A stretch of DNA of 64,000 nucleotides from the NCBI RefSeq assembly GCF_016482825.1, contig NZ_JAEMNV010000003.1:186001-250000 (forward strand), written 5' to 3'. Source of the stretch: Antrihabitans stalagmiti (lineage in GTDB: Bacteria > Actinomycetota > Actinomycetes > Mycobacteriales > Mycobacteriaceae). Under the pieces are notes generated by a model. The model saw only the letters and a list, made by a program, of their open reading frames with translations, was not told the DNA's origin and did no database searches. Both the position numbers and the translations under genes were made by a program. This document shows positions 51,107 through 59,768 of this stretch, in pieces; within the stretch, counting starts at the first letter, position 1, and every line of letters begins with the position of its first letter.

Positions 51107-52357
51107 ATGGGCGTGAGTGCAGGTGAGTCGCCGAATCTTCCCGAGTCGGTCGTGATCGAACTGCGCCGCACTACCGCAAATCTGTTGGGGAATGTGTCGT
51201 CGTACGCCGATGACATGTTCGACTACATCCTCGAGCGGATTCCGGAGGCCGGTGCCGATGACGATCTCCGCGGCCTGACGCTCGGGTCGTGCTCGTCGAA
51301 CCTCGAGGCAGCGCTGTCGATGGTCCGGCACGGTATCGACGTCAAAGCGGCGACGGCACCGGTCACCGCCCTCGAACATGCGCGGGCCATGGCGGCCCGC
51401 GGCTACGACGTCGACGTGATGCTGCGCTTCTACCGGGTGGGTCACGCCTACTTCAGCGAGCGCATCCTGGCCCGGATCACCGATTTCGTGCCGGATCCGG
51501 CTCTGGCCCTTGCGGTTGTGGCGGACCTGCAGCGCTACGCCTTTGCCTACATCGACCGCATCTCCAGCGAGGTTGCCGCAGAGTACGTCGCCGAGCTCGA
51601 CCGCATGCAGAACCGGGTCCGCGCGGCCAGGACCGATGCGGTCCGCGGGTTGATCGCCGGCGACCGAATCGACCTCGCGCGGGCCGAGCAGACCTTGTCT
51701 CACCGGCTCACCGGATGGCAGACCGCGTTCGTCTGCTGGACCGATCGCGATGACGTCGATCTCGCGCGCGTCGGTACCGCGGTCGGAGCTCACTTCGATT
51801 CGCTTCATCCGCTGCTCGTCCCGGACGGCGCCCAGGCGCTGTGGGGGTGGGTCTCCACCACGCGGGCTCCCGAGGTGGCGTCGGATGACCTCGCGCCGTT
51901 GACCGGTCGGATCCCCGCGATGGTCCAGATCTGCATCGGCACGCCGGCGCGCGGTCCCGGTGGCTTCCGCGACTCACATGCCCAGGCGAAGCGCGGCCGT
52001 CGCATTGTCGAGATATCCGGCCGGGCAGCTCCGGTGACGTTCTACGGCGAGCTGGCGCTGGTGGACACGATGAGCGGTGACCTGGACCTTGCCCGTTCCT
52101 TCGTCGCGTCCGAGCTCGGTGCCTTGGCGGTTGTGGGGCGCCGCGAGGAAGAGGAACGACGAACGCTGCTGGCAGTGCTCGACGCACAAGGCGGGCTGGC
52201 AGCCGCGGCCGAGGAGTTGGGGGTGCACCGCAACACCGTTCTGCAGCGCCTGCGGCGCGCAGAGGAACGTCGAGGACGTCCCAACGCTGATCGCGTTGCC
52301 GAGCTGCACGCTGCACTTCGACTGGTCCAGGTACTCGGCACTGTGGTACTCACCTGA
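51107..52357 (+). CDS. PucR/CdaR-family transcription regulator
   Basis: A 416-residue regulator. The C-terminal 60 residues carry the PucR helix-turn-helix (LDAQGGLAAAAEELGVHRNTVLQRLRRAEE). The N-terminal 160 residues are helical (RYDRISSEVAAEYVAELDRMQ), followed by a GGDEF-like CdaR middle domain. Such regulators often act on the gene next to them, here the desaturase-reductase fusion 78 bp downstream. To the eye, base composition in this gene and the next is more GC-rich than in most neighbours, a possible sign of transfer as one unit. Confidence 0.83.
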   Translation: MGVSAGESPNLPESVVIELRRTTANLLGNVSSYADDMFDYILERIPEAGADDDLRGLTLGSCSSNLEAALSMVRHGIDVKAATAPVTALEHARAMAARGYDVDVMLRFYRVGHAYFSERILARITDFVPDPALALAVVADLQRYAFAYIDRISSEVAAEYVAELDRMQNRVRAARTDAVRGLIAGDRIDLARAEQTLSHRLTGWQTAFVCWTDRDDVDLARVGTAVGAHFDSLHPLLVPDGAQALWGWVSTTRAPEVASDDLAPLTGRIPAMVQICIGTPARGPGGFRDSHAQAKRGRRIVEISGRAAPVTFYGELALVDTMSGDLDLARSFVASELGALAVVGRREEEERRTLLAVLDAQGGLAAAAEELGVHRNTVLQRLRRAEERRGRPNADRVAELHAALRLVQVLGTVVLT

Positions 52358-52362
52358 GCAAT

Positions 52363-52379
52363 ATGTGCTGCGCGCACAT
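52363..52379. promoter_or_regulatory. Short inverted repeat before the desaturase fusion
   Basis: ATGTGC and GCACAT pair perfectly around TGCGC, just after the PucR-type gene stop and 57 bp before the fusion gene. It may be an operator of the PucR-type protein or a weak terminator. Confidence 0.3.
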
Positions 52380-52435
52380 CGGAGTGTGCCCGGACCCACT
52401 GGTGGTGCCAGCTCGCGGTTCGTAGCTTTGGGAAC

Positions 52436-54445
52436 ATGTCAGCGACCACAAAGCAACCCGCGCCCGCCGCCTCGCGTCACGCGCTTCCTGACCCCGGCGA
52501 AAGCGTGCCGACGATCTCGTGGCCCATTGTCGGGATCTTCTCCGGTGCCATCGCGGTCTTCGCGTTCTCCACGTGGGCGGCGCTGACCGACAGGCTTCCG
52601 GTTCCGGTGACGGTCGTGCTCAGCGCGACCGCTGTCTTCGTGCTGTTCACCGTGTTGCACGACGCCTCGCACTACTCGATCAGCACCCACCGCTGGGTCA
52701 ACGTCGCCTTCGGTCGCGTGGCAATGTTCTTCGTCTCGCCACTGATCTCGTTCAAGTCGTTCGCGTTCATCCATATCGAGCACCACCGCAACACCAACGA
52801 CGACGAGAACGACCCCGATCACTTCGTCAGCTCCGCACCCTGGTGGCAGCTGCCCATCCGATTCCCGGCGATGGATGTGCCCTACATCGGTTTCCTGGTA
52901 CGCAACGTGCGCAGGCGCCCCCGCGCCGAGGTTCTGGAAACGGCGACCTTGATGACGTTTTCTCTGACGGTGATCGTGTGGGCCGCCTTCACCGGAAATC
53001 TGTGGACGCTCGCGGTGATCTGCCTGATTCCCGGGCGGGTGGCGATGTTCGTGCTCGCCTGGTGGTTCGACTGGCTGCCGCACCACGACCTGGAAGACAC
53101 CCAGCAGGAGAATCGCTACCGTGCAACCCGCAACCGCGTCGGCTCCGAATGGGTCCTCACACCACTGCTTCTCTCGCAGAACTATCACCTCGTCCACCAC
53201 CTGCACCCCTCGATTCCCTTCCACCGCTACGTCGCAACCTGGCGACGCAACGAGGAGGCCTACCTCGAGCGAGATGCTGCGATCGGCACCGTCTTCGGTC
53301 AGCAGCTCGACCCGGACGAGTACCGCGAGTGGAAGAGGATCAACGGCAAACTGGCCCGCGTCCTCCCAGTGCGAATGCCGGAGCGATCCTCCGCCCACGC
53401 CGCGGTGTTCTATCCGATCCGGGTCGCCAGCGCCGACCGGTTGACCGACGACAGCGTGCTGATCAGCTTCGACGTGCCCGACGACCTGCGCGACGAGTTC
53501 TCGTTCGAGGCCGGCCAGCACATCACCGTCCGCACCGACCTCGGCGGCGAGGGCGTCCGACGCAACTACTCCATCTGCTCCTCGGCCACCTCCGACACGC
53601 TGTCGATCGCCGTCAAACACATTCCCGGTGGTGCCTTCTCCACCTTCGCGATGGAGCAACTCCGGGCAGGCGACACCCTCGAGCTGATGACACCGACCGG
53701 ATCGTTCGGTACACCGCTGCACCCACTCGCCACGAAGAACTACGTGGCGATCGCCGCAGGCAGCGGCATCACCCCGGCGCTCTCGATCCTGGCGACGACA
53801 CTCGCCGTCGAGACCGAAAGTCGATTCACCCTGATCTACGGGAACCGGGACGCCGACAGCACGATGTTCCGCGACGAGCTCGACGACCTCGAAGCGCAGT
53901 ACGCCGACCGGCTCCGGATCATCCACGTGCGCTCCCGCGATCCGCGACACCCGGCACATCTGCGCGGTCGCGTCGACCGTCCGAGGCTCGAACAATTGCT
54001 CGACGTCGAGCTGACCGTGGCTTCGGTCGACGACTGGTTCATGTGTGGACCGTTCGAGATGGTGACCGACCTGCGCGAACTGCTCATCGAGCGCGGCGCC
54101 GAACCGGACCGCGTCCACGTGGAACTGTTCCACGGCTACCAGACGCGCAAGGTCGCTGACGACTTCTCCGCAGCGACCGTCGCGGTCACCCTGCGCGGCC
54201 GTCAGCACGAATTCGCGCTGGCAGCCGGCGACACCGTCCTCGAATCCGCGCTGAAGGCCCGACTGGACGCGCCGTATGCCTGCCTCGGCGGAGCCTGCGG
54301 CACCTGCAAGGCGAAGGTACTGCTGGGGTCGGTCGCAATGGAACAGAACTTCGCTCTATCGCCGGCCGTCGTAGATGACGGTTACGTGCTCACGTGCCAA
54401 TCGCACCCGACCACACCGACGGTCACCGTCGACTACGACGCCTGA
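52436..54445 (+). CDS. Membrane fatty-acid desaturase/hydroxylase fused to its reductase
   Basis: A 669-residue two-part protein. Residues about 1-310 are a membrane desaturase-type diiron enzyme with histidine boxes HDASH (about 80), HIEHH (about 117) and NYHLVHHLHP (about 257) and four membrane helices. Residues about 330-669 are a PaaE-type reductase: FAD site RNYSICSS, NAD(P) site GSGITPALS, CGPFEMV, and a 2Fe-2S domain YACLGGACGTCKAKV with a later LTCQ. The enzyme therefore carries its own electron chain from NAD(P)H to the diiron centre. The reaction could be desaturation or hydroxylation of an acyl chain or terpenoid. The weak ribosome site leaves the start slightly uncertain. Confidence 0.87.
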   Translation: MSATTKQPAPAASRHALPDPGESVPTISWPIVGIFSGAIAVFAFSTWAALTDRLPVPVTVVLSATAVFVLFTVLHDASHYSISTHRWVNVAFGRVAMFFVSPLISFKSFAFIHIEHHRNTNDDENDPDHFVSSAPWWQLPIRFPAMDVPYIGFLVRNVRRRPRAEVLETATLMTFSLTVIVWAAFTGNLWTLAVICLIPGRVAMFVLAWWFDWLPHHDLEDTQQENRYRATRNRVGSEWVLTPLLLSQNYHLVHHLHPSIPFHRYVATWRRNEEAYLERDAAIGTVFGQQLDPDEYREWKRINGKLARVLPVRMPERSSAHAAVFYPIRVASADRLTDDSVLISFDVPDDLRDEFSFEAGQHITVRTDLGGEGVRRNYSICSSATSDTLSIAVKHIPGGAFSTFAMEQLRAGDTLELMTPTGSFGTPLHPLATKNYVAIAAGSGITPALSILATTLAVETESRFTLIYGNRDADSTMFRDELDDLEAQYADRLRIIHVRSRDPRHPAHLRGRVDRPRLEQLLDVELTVASVDDWFMCGPFEMVTDLRELLIERGAEPDRVHVELFHGYQTRKVADDFSAATVAVTLRGRQHEFALAAGDTVLESALKARLDAPYACLGGACGTCKAKVLLGSVAMEQNFALSPAVVDDGYVLTCQSHPTTPTVTVDYDA

Positions 54446-54461
54446 AGCTGTCTTTAGGAAA

Positions 54462-54502
54462 TGTGGGATTGCTCTCGGAATCCGAGAGCAATCACCCACA
54501 AT
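54462..54502. repeat. Palindromic repeat family 1, copy 4
   Basis: About 41 bp with arms GATTGCTCTCGGA and TCCGAGAGCAATC inside TGTGG and CCCACA. It is the most regular copy. It lies 17 bp after the desaturase-fusion stop and 10 bp from the stop of the convergent DHFR-like gene. Confidence 0.78.
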
Positions 54503-54511
54503 CCGCGTGGG

Positions 54512-55051
54512 CTATTCGGCGGGGGCGTAGATCTGGTTGATCACGCCGGTGCTGAATGTCTCGGCCGAGGCCAGGGTCAGTTCGACGGTGTCGTCGAGCT
54601 TGTCGAACCAGCGCGCGCCTTTGCCGACGACGATGGGGTGGACGAACAGTTGTAGCTGGTCGAGCAGGCCGGCGCGCAGGAGCGACTGGACGAGGGTCAG
54701 GCTGCCGGTGATGGCGATGTCCTGACCCTCGGTCTTCTTGAGCGCTTCGACGCTGGTCAATGCGTCACCGCTGACGATCTCGGTGTTGTTCCAGCTGGCT
54801 TCGGTCAGCGTGTTGGTGACCACGTACTTCTTCTGGTTGTTCATGAAGTCGGCGAACTCGTCGTCGCTGGTTGGCCAGTGCGAGGCGAACTCTTCGTACT
54901 GCACGCGGCCGAGCAGCATGGCGTCGGACGTGGCCATGGCCGCCCCGATCGCGGCTCCCATCTCGTCGTTGAAGTAGGGAAAGTGCCAGGTGTCGGGCGC
55001 TTCGGCAACGCCGTCGGCGGAAACGAACAGGCTGGAAATGATCTTGCGCAT
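54512..55051 (-). CDS. RibD-C/DHFR-like protein
   Basis: A 179-residue member of the dihydrofolate-reductase/RibD C-terminal superfamily. It opens MRKIISSLFVSADGV, has MLLGRVQYEEF in the middle and DIAITGSLTLVQSLLRAGLLDQLQLFVHPIVVGKG, the typical segment near the nucleotide site. Such proteins are NAD(P)H-dependent reductases of unknown substrate, common next to regulators. It is divergent from a TetR gene with shared operator half-sites. It converges with the desaturase fusion across a repeat copy. Confidence 0.82.
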   Translation of the reverse strand: MRKIISSLFVSADGVAEAPDTWHFPYFNDEMGAAIGAAMATSDAMLLGRVQYEEFASHWPTSDDEFADFMNNQKKYVVTNTLTEASWNNTEIVSGDALTSVEALKKTEGQDIAITGSLTLVQSLLRAGLLDQLQLFVHPIVVGKGARWFDKLDDTVELTLASAETFSTGVINQIYAPAE

Positions 55052-55078
55052 CGGGTTCTCCGTCGTCTGAGTGGGTGT

Positions 55079-55117
55079 ACCGTACTGTACGGTTCTGGGT
55101 GAACTGAACAGTACGGT
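55079..55117. promoter_or_regulatory. Operator half-sites between DHFR-like and TetR genes
   Basis: ACCGTACTGTACGGT (55079-55093) is a 15-bp perfect palindrome. Its half GTACGGT recurs at 55111-55117, 24 bp downstream. This fits a TetR binding region in the divergent promoter. Confidence 0.5.
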
Positions 55118-55169
55118 ACTCTCTTGAAAGGTGTCAACCGATATTCGAATCCGACCTCAAGGAGGCCTC

Positions 55170-55823
55170 ATGCCACCAACCGAGACTGTCGAGGGCAGCG
55201 CCAGCGAGCAGGCGCGGCAGCGGATCATGGAAGCAGCGATGGAGGTGTTCCTGCGCGACGGTTACCTCGGCGCCAAGACCGACGAGATCGCCGCTGTGGC
55301 GGGGTCGTCGAAGCAGACGATCTACAAACGATTCGGCAGCAAGGACAGGCTGTTCGAACACATCGTTCTCGATCGCCTGGAGGGCATCGACAGGATCTTC
55401 CGTGACGCCATCGGGGAACTCGCTACCACCGACGACGTCGAGACGACGCTACGTGCGGTCGCCCACCGATTCGTCCATTTGCTCACTGGGACAGCGCAAT
55501 TGCGAGTCCGGCGACTGGTTATCGCCGAGGCAGGGCGCTTTCCACAGCTTGGGCGCGCCTATTTCGAGGCCGGGCCCGAACGCGTCCACGCCATGCTCGC
55601 CTCCTGTTTCGCGCAACTGACCGACCGCGGACTGTTGCGGGTCGACGAGCCGGAGCTGGCTGCCAATCACTTCACCTGGCTCATTGTGTCGATTCCGGTC
55701 AACAAGGTCATGTTCTGCGGAGAGAGCACCACGTTCAGCGCCGCCGAACTCGACCATTACGCCGACACCGGGGTCGAGGTCTTCCTCGCCGCCTACCGAG
55801 CCCCAGGATCCGGGAGCCGGTGA
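55170..55823 (+). CDS. TetR-family regulator
   Basis: A 217-residue TetR-type protein. I use the ATG at 55170, four to five bases after AAGGAGG, in preference to a GTG 13 codons upstream. The helix-turn-helix is at about 38-61 (AKTDEIAAVAGSSKQTIYKRF). The C-terminal domain is of the TetR_C_7/AefR-like kind (LRVRRLVIAEAGRFPQLGRAYFE), as in regulators of efflux and oxidoreductase genes. It is divergent from the DHFR-like gene and its end overlaps the convergent hydrolase gene by 31 bp. Confidence 0.87.
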   Translation: MPPTETVEGSASEQARQRIMEAAMEVFLRDGYLGAKTDEIAAVAGSSKQTIYKRFGSKDRLFEHIVLDRLEGIDRIFRDAIGELATTDDVETTLRAVAHRFVHLLTGTAQLRVRRLVIAEAGRFPQLGRAYFEAGPERVHAMLASCFAQLTDRGLLRVDEPELAANHFTWLIVSIPVNKVMFCGESTTFSAAELDHYADTGVEVFLAAYRAPGSGSR

Positions 55824-56668
55824 CCTGAGTCGAGGAGGACTTCGTCGAGCCATGCGATGACGTCGCTCAGCAATGTTCGAGCCTCGGCTTCTTCCTCGAG
55901 GCCGTGGTAGGCACCCTGGTAGGTCACCAACGTGCTGCTCGGCACGAGCTGAACGACCTCGCGACTGGCCGATATCGGGTTGATCAGATCTGCGTCGCCG
56001 TGCAGTACGAGCAACGGCACCTGCACGCTCGGAGCCGCTGACCTGACGCGCTCCATCTGGGCGAGGACATCCACGGCGAACCGCGCGGTCGCCCGACCAT
56101 GCACCAACGGGTCGGCTTTGCGTGCTGCGACGACCTCGCTGCTGCGATTCACTCTTTCGAATCGCAACCCGTTCGGCAGCGACAGTGTCGGATGGGCACG
56201 TGCGAGCAGCCTCGCGATCGCGACCTTGAGGCGTTGCTGGCGGAGTTGTGAGTCGAACGCGGGACCGCTCACGACGACGCCGGCCAAGTCAGCGCTGGGG
56301 CGGTCGGCTGCGTACAGGAATGCGTACAGACCGCCGAGGCTGTGGCCGTAGAGAAAGACCGGTAGACCGTCGGTGCGGACGCGTTCCTCGCTGATCAACC
56401 GATCCAGGTCACCGCACGTTGGTCCGTAGCGGACGTCGCCTCGGTGTCCGAACGACTCCCCGAATCCCTCGTAGTCGACGGCTGTCACTGCGAACCCGGT
56501 ATGCGTAAGTCGTTCCGCAACAACGGCATAGCGACCGGAGTGCTCCCCGAGACCGTGCAGGACGACGACACTCGCACGCGTTCGATCTGCCGGTACCCAC
56601 CGACGCCAGGCAATCGCCTCGCGATCGGAACGCAGGAGTATGCCCCTCGGTTCGTGCAAAATGTCCAC
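55793..56668 (-). CDS. Monoacylglycerol-lipase-like alpha/beta hydrolase
   Basis: A 291-residue serine hydrolase of the lysophospholipase/monoacylglycerol lipase group, like mycobacterial Rv0183. VVLHGLGEHSGRY is the oxyanion loop, GHSLGG carries the nucleophile, HGDADLINP the aspartate and GAYHGLEEE the histidine, so the triad is complete. The GTG start follows GAAGGGA. It would release fatty acids from monoacylglycerols in the cytoplasm, consistent with the lipid-handling genes in the region. Confidence 0.85.
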   Translation of the reverse strand: MDILHEPRGILLRSDREAIAWRRWVPADRTRASVVVLHGLGEHSGRYAVVAERLTHTGFAVTAVDYEGFGESFGHRGDVRYGPTCGDLDRLISEERVRTDGLPVFLYGHSLGGLYAFLYAADRPSADLAGVVVSGPAFDSQLRQQRLKVAIARLLARAHPTLSLPNGLRFERVNRSSEVVAARKADPLVHGRATARFAVDVLAQMERVRSAAPSVQVPLLVLHGDADLINPISASREVVQLVPSSTLVTYQGAYHGLEEEAEARTLLSDVIAWLDEVLLDSGHRLPDPGAR

Positions 56669-56740
56669 GTGGATCCCTTCGTAGTGTCGAGCGCCAGTTT
56701 CGTGGCGTCAGCACGACGGGGGCTTGTACGAACCTGCTAA

Positions 56741-57469
56741 CTAAGTCACGACCTGCCAACGGATTTGGCCGAAGTCCGAAGGGGGCGCCCCGAAGGCTCG
56801 GCGGCAGACTCGGGTCAGGTGAGAGCTGTCGACGAATCCCGCCGCATGGGCGGCCTCGGTCAACGACGCTCCTTCAGCAACAGCAGCCACGGCGCGCTGG
56901 AGCCTCGCCCAGCGAACGTACGCCCGGAACGGGAGTCCGAGGTCTCGTGTAAACAGATGGGCTAGACGGCTTTCCGAGATATGAACGTCGGCAGCGACAT
57001 CTCTCAGGCGAATCGGACCGAGTGCGACGCGTGCAGCCAGCGAAGCAATCGCCGCATCTATCGCGGGATGTCTCTCGGTCGGCTCGGCCTCCAGCGACGT
57101 CTGAAGGCCGATCCCGTTCCATAGACGTTTCGAGCTCGTCAGCGTGTTTCCAGCTGAGCACCACGCCGCGACCGAGTCGGGCCGCTCGACAAGCTCGGTC
57201 AACTCCCTGCCGAGCGCGGACTCCGGGTCGACATGTGCCACGAGACCTGTTGCGTCTCTTGCCCGGAACGCATGAGCCACGTCCGGTGGGACAATTGCAG
57301 CCCGAGTGCGCTGCTCCCGGCCCGCGCCATCCTCGATCACGAAGCTGCCGGCGTCGGCAACTGCGACCTGAACCGAGTGGTGCGCATGGCGCGGCAACGA
57401 GCCCATCGGTCCATGGAGTTCGAGGACGCCTGGCCGAAGTACTCCCGTCCCGGCCCACCGCACGCTCAT
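56741..57469 (-). CDS. AraC-family regulator
   Basis: A 242-residue AraC/XylS-type protein. The N-terminal part (about 1-130) is a cupin-like ligand domain (LPRHAHHSVQVAVADAGSFVI). The C-terminal double helix-turn-helix is at about 145-240 (DVAADVHISESRLAHLFTRDL, then ASLTEAAHAAGFVDSSHLTRVCRRAFG). I choose the ATG at 57469; a GTG 20 codons upstream extends into a strong palindrome and is less likely. It is divergent from the lipoprotein gene. No direct-repeat AraC sites are evident in the gap. Confidence 0.83.
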   Translation of the reverse strand: MSVRWAGTGVLRPGVLELHGPMGSLPRHAHHSVQVAVADAGSFVIEDGAGREQRTRAAIVPPDVAHAFRARDATGLVAHVDPESALGRELTELVERPDSVAAWCSAGNTLTSSKRLWNGIGLQTSLEAEPTERHPAIDAAIASLAARVALGPIRLRDVAADVHISESRLAHLFTRDLGLPFRAYVRWARLQRAVAAVAEGASLTEAAHAAGFVDSSHLTRVCRRAFGAPPSDFGQIRWQVVT

Positions 57470-57524
57470 GACAGCAACGCTATTGGGTTGCCGCGCCGAG
57501 TGATAAAGATGCCCGAGGATTACC

Positions 57525-57555
57525 CACACTAACCGACCGTTGGTCGGTTAGTGTG
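57525..57555. promoter_or_regulatory. 31-bp perfect palindrome between AraC and lipoprotein genes
   Basis: Arms CACACTAACCGACC and GGTCGGTTAGTGTG with GTT in the centre. Long symmetric operators are usual for TetR-type dimers, not for AraC proteins, and no TetR gene is adjacent. It lies 29 bp before the lipoprotein start. Confidence 0.65.
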
Positions 57556-57584
57556 ATAGGCACACACCACGACGGGGGTCGACC

Positions 57585-58163
57585 ATGTACAAGCCATGGC
57601 GTCGCGAACCAAGCGCGACGCGCGCTGCGGCAGGTCTGCAGACGATAATCGCGCTCTCGGTGTTCACGCTGGCTGTCGGGTGTACCTCGTCGCCGTCGGT
57701 AAGCCCAATCGAAGGAGCAGCTATGGAACGAGCGCCCGAACGCTTCACGATAGTTCCCGACGACTACCACGTGCCCTACGCCGGAACCGCCGAGGATGGC
57801 CGCAAGTTCTTCATCAGCGAGGAGCTGTTCTCCGAAAAGTCGGCCTACGTCGGAGTCTTTCTCTGGAAGGCGGACGGCACCTTCGACGAGGTTCGTGTCG
57901 ACGAGATCGGTCGGCCGGCGGGCCTACCTCCCGGGCAGGCCGGTCCCGCGGGTGCAGAGGATCTTGTCGAAGCCAGATTGGCCGAGCTGGGAAACTACGT
58001 CCTCGAGCCCATCGAGGTGGTCCCGTTCACACAGGACGTCGATGGCATCACGTTCGGTTGGAAGGTCGGCCAGTATGACGACGGCACGTACTTCATCAAC
58101 ATCGAGCCGGGAAACTTCATTTGCTATTACGAACCGTGGGACGGCCTCGACTACGACACGTAA
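57585..58163 (+). CDS. Putative lipoprotein
   Basis: A 192-residue protein with an export signal (hydrophobic TIIALSVFTLAV) followed by GC and TSSPSV, an acceptable lipobox with Cys33. The mature part is acidic, with EDGRKFFISEELFSE, WKADGTFDEVRVDEIGRP and a final EPGNFICYYEPWDGLDYDT. It contains no known family motif. It would be anchored to the outer face of the membrane. Spacing between GGGGG and the ATG supports the start. A perfect 31-bp palindrome precedes the gene. Confidence 0.65.
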   Translation: MYKPWRREPSATRAAAGLQTIIALSVFTLAVGCTSSPSVSPIEGAAMERAPERFTIVPDDYHVPYAGTAEDGRKFFISEELFSEKSAYVGVFLWKADGTFDEVRVDEIGRPAGLPPGQAGPAGAEDLVEARLAELGNYVLEPIEVVPFTQDVDGITFGWKVGQYDDGTYFINIEPGNFICYYEPWDGLDYDT

Positions 58164-58297
58164 CGGCGGTCCGGTCTGTCGTATAGCGCGCCTAAATCCG
58201 TTGCGTCGGTGGTGATCCGCGCGGCGAATCGGTCGCCGCACACACGACGGTCGTGGCGGTAACCACCGGGCCGATCGTTGTGTGACCTACCGATCCG

Positions 58298-58948
58298 TCA
58301 GTCCGATGGCCGCTCGAAGCGGGACCATGGACGGCCGACGGCATCCCTCGTCGCGCAATATCCCGATGGCAGGTCGAGGACGTCGATCAACGTGGGGTCG
58401 TTGTCCACAGCGTGAAACAGATGACTGATCGACCCTTCGGACCCAGCCTCAGTTGTCCCGATGAGCTGCCAAATTCCGTCATCGTCGTTACATACCAACA
58501 GAATTGGCTCTGAGAGGTCGTACACCTCCGGAGTTTGAATCGCGTTCGTGCCGAGTACCCAATGCTTCATCCACCAGGCGCGTCGATCACGCTCCATGAC
58601 GGTGTCGACAACCCACCAGACAAACTCGATGCATTCATGCGCTCGGGCCTCCGCTGCGGTCAGGTCCGGGCCGCCTTGCGGGACACGTTCGAACGGCTCG
58701 TCGACCAGTCCATATGCGAACGACCCCTCTGTTGGAAACATCATGGCGTGAAAGCTGCCGCCGCCCGGATTTCCCACCCCTAGACCGATCGTCAACCGCG
58801 CGACCCGCTTCTCTTCACCGGTCGTCCACCCGAATGCGTACGACGCCAATTCCCCTCGCGGGCTGACGAATTCGCCGTGCGCTCGTCGGTCGATACCTGA
58901 CGCTGATGGCGTGGGCCCTTCAATGAAGCGTCCCTCGCTGATCTTCAT
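58298..58948 (-). CDS. Conserved-looking protein of unknown function
   Basis: A 216-residue protein with no recognised family. It has a beta-rich middle (ASYAFGWTTGEEKRVARLTIGLGVGNPGGGSFHAMMF) and a tryptophan-rich region (CIEFVWWVVDTVMERDRRAWWMKHWVLG), which resembles phage-type or toxin-immunity-like small proteins but is not diagnostic. The C-terminal part (SGYCATRDAVGRPWSRFERP) is soluble. Codon pattern and length support a real gene. It is divergent from the TetR gene at 59070. Confidence 0.6.
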   Translation of the reverse strand: MKISEGRFIEGPTPSASGIDRRAHGEFVSPRGELASYAFGWTTGEEKRVARLTIGLGVGNPGGGSFHAMMFPTEGSFAYGLVDEPFERVPQGGPDLTAAEARAHECIEFVWWVVDTVMERDRRAWWMKHWVLGTNAIQTPEVYDLSEPILLVCNDDDGIWQLIGTTEAGSEGSISHLFHAVDNDPTLIDVLDLPSGYCATRDAVGRPWSRFERPSD

Positions 58949-59026
58949 GCACGCAGACTACCGATCCGCCAAGTGCGCCTGCTCATCTTGACGGCCCAAA
59001 CGGTCTTCGATAACGTTGGTTACTGA

Positions 59027-59050
59027 ATAATCATCATTATCAAAATAATG
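59027..59050. promoter_or_regulatory. AT-rich palindromes before a TetR gene
   Basis: CATTAT-CAAA-ATAATG (59035-59050) and the overlapping ATAAT-CATC-ATTAT (59027-59040) form an AT-rich symmetric tract 20 bp before the TetR GTG, a likely autoregulatory site. Confidence 0.45.
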
Positions 59051-59069
59051 CGGGCAGGAAGGCACAGTC

Positions 59070-59708
59070 GTGATCTCAGCCCCAGTCCCCGTCTCCCGTC
59101 GGACACCCCGCGCCGAGGTTCGCGAGCGGCTATTGCGCGCGGCCTCCACGGTTTTCGCCGAGCGAGGCTTCGCCGGAGCCACCATGCAACAGGTCGCGGC
59201 CACCGCCGGGTTCACAACCGGTGCGCTCTACTCCAACTTCGCAAGCAAGGACGACCTGTTCTTCGAGCTCTTCGACCGGGAGGTGACAGGCCGCATCGCT
59301 GCGGTACGAGCAATCCTCGGCCGGGCCGACATCACCGTCATCAACGAGGCGACCGCACTCGCAGCCGGCGAGCAACTGACCGTCGCGATGCGACAGAACC
59401 GTGAATGGCAGTTGCTGTTCACCGAGTTCTGGCTTCGTGCCGCCCGCGACGACCTGCTCCGCGAGCGCTGGGTCGAGAAACGGCGCGACTACCACCAGCA
59501 ACTGACCGAGTTGGCGGACGAAGCGCTCGCCGGCTGGGGCGCGGGCGCAAGCGCAGCCGTCTCGTCGCGCACTCTCATGTTCACCATGCTGGCGCTGAAC
59601 AACGGCCTCGCCATCGAAGAGATCACCGATCCGGGAAGTGTTCCAGCCGACACGATCGGGATCGTCCTCACCCGACTGCTGGGTCTCGAGGCCAAGACCA
59701 CTGGGTGA
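59070..59708 (+). CDS. TetR-family regulator
   Basis: A 212-residue TetR-type protein with GTG start. The helix-turn-helix is at about 38-62 (ATMQQVAATAGFTTGALYSNF). The remainder has the TetR_C-like REWQLLFTEFWLRAARDD pattern. It is followed after 60 bp by an alpha/beta hydrolase gene in the same direction, so it probably controls that gene as well as itself. AT-rich palindromes lie just upstream. Confidence 0.86.
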   Translation: MISAPVPVSRRTPRAEVRERLLRAASTVFAERGFAGATMQQVAATAGFTTGALYSNFASKDDLFFELFDREVTGRIAAVRAILGRADITVINEATALAAGEQLTVAMRQNREWQLLFTEFWLRAARDDLLRERWVEKRRDYHQQLTELADEALAGWGAGASAAVSSRTLMFTMLALNNGLAIEEITDPGSVPADTIGIVLTRLLGLEAKTTG

Positions 59709-59768
59709 CGAATCCGCCACGCTGTCACCATGCGTCACATCATGAACACAGCCGGACGAGGAGAAAGC

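Noticed and set aside
50279-51808. A 509-codon minus-strand frame over the WS/DGAT and PucR-type genes
   Set aside because: It crosses two well-supported genes and has no recognisable domain.
52439-54208. A 589-codon minus-strand frame opposite the desaturase-reductase fusion
   Set aside because: The plus strand encodes all expected motifs. The antisense frame is rich in D, R, H and V without structure, typical of a shadow.
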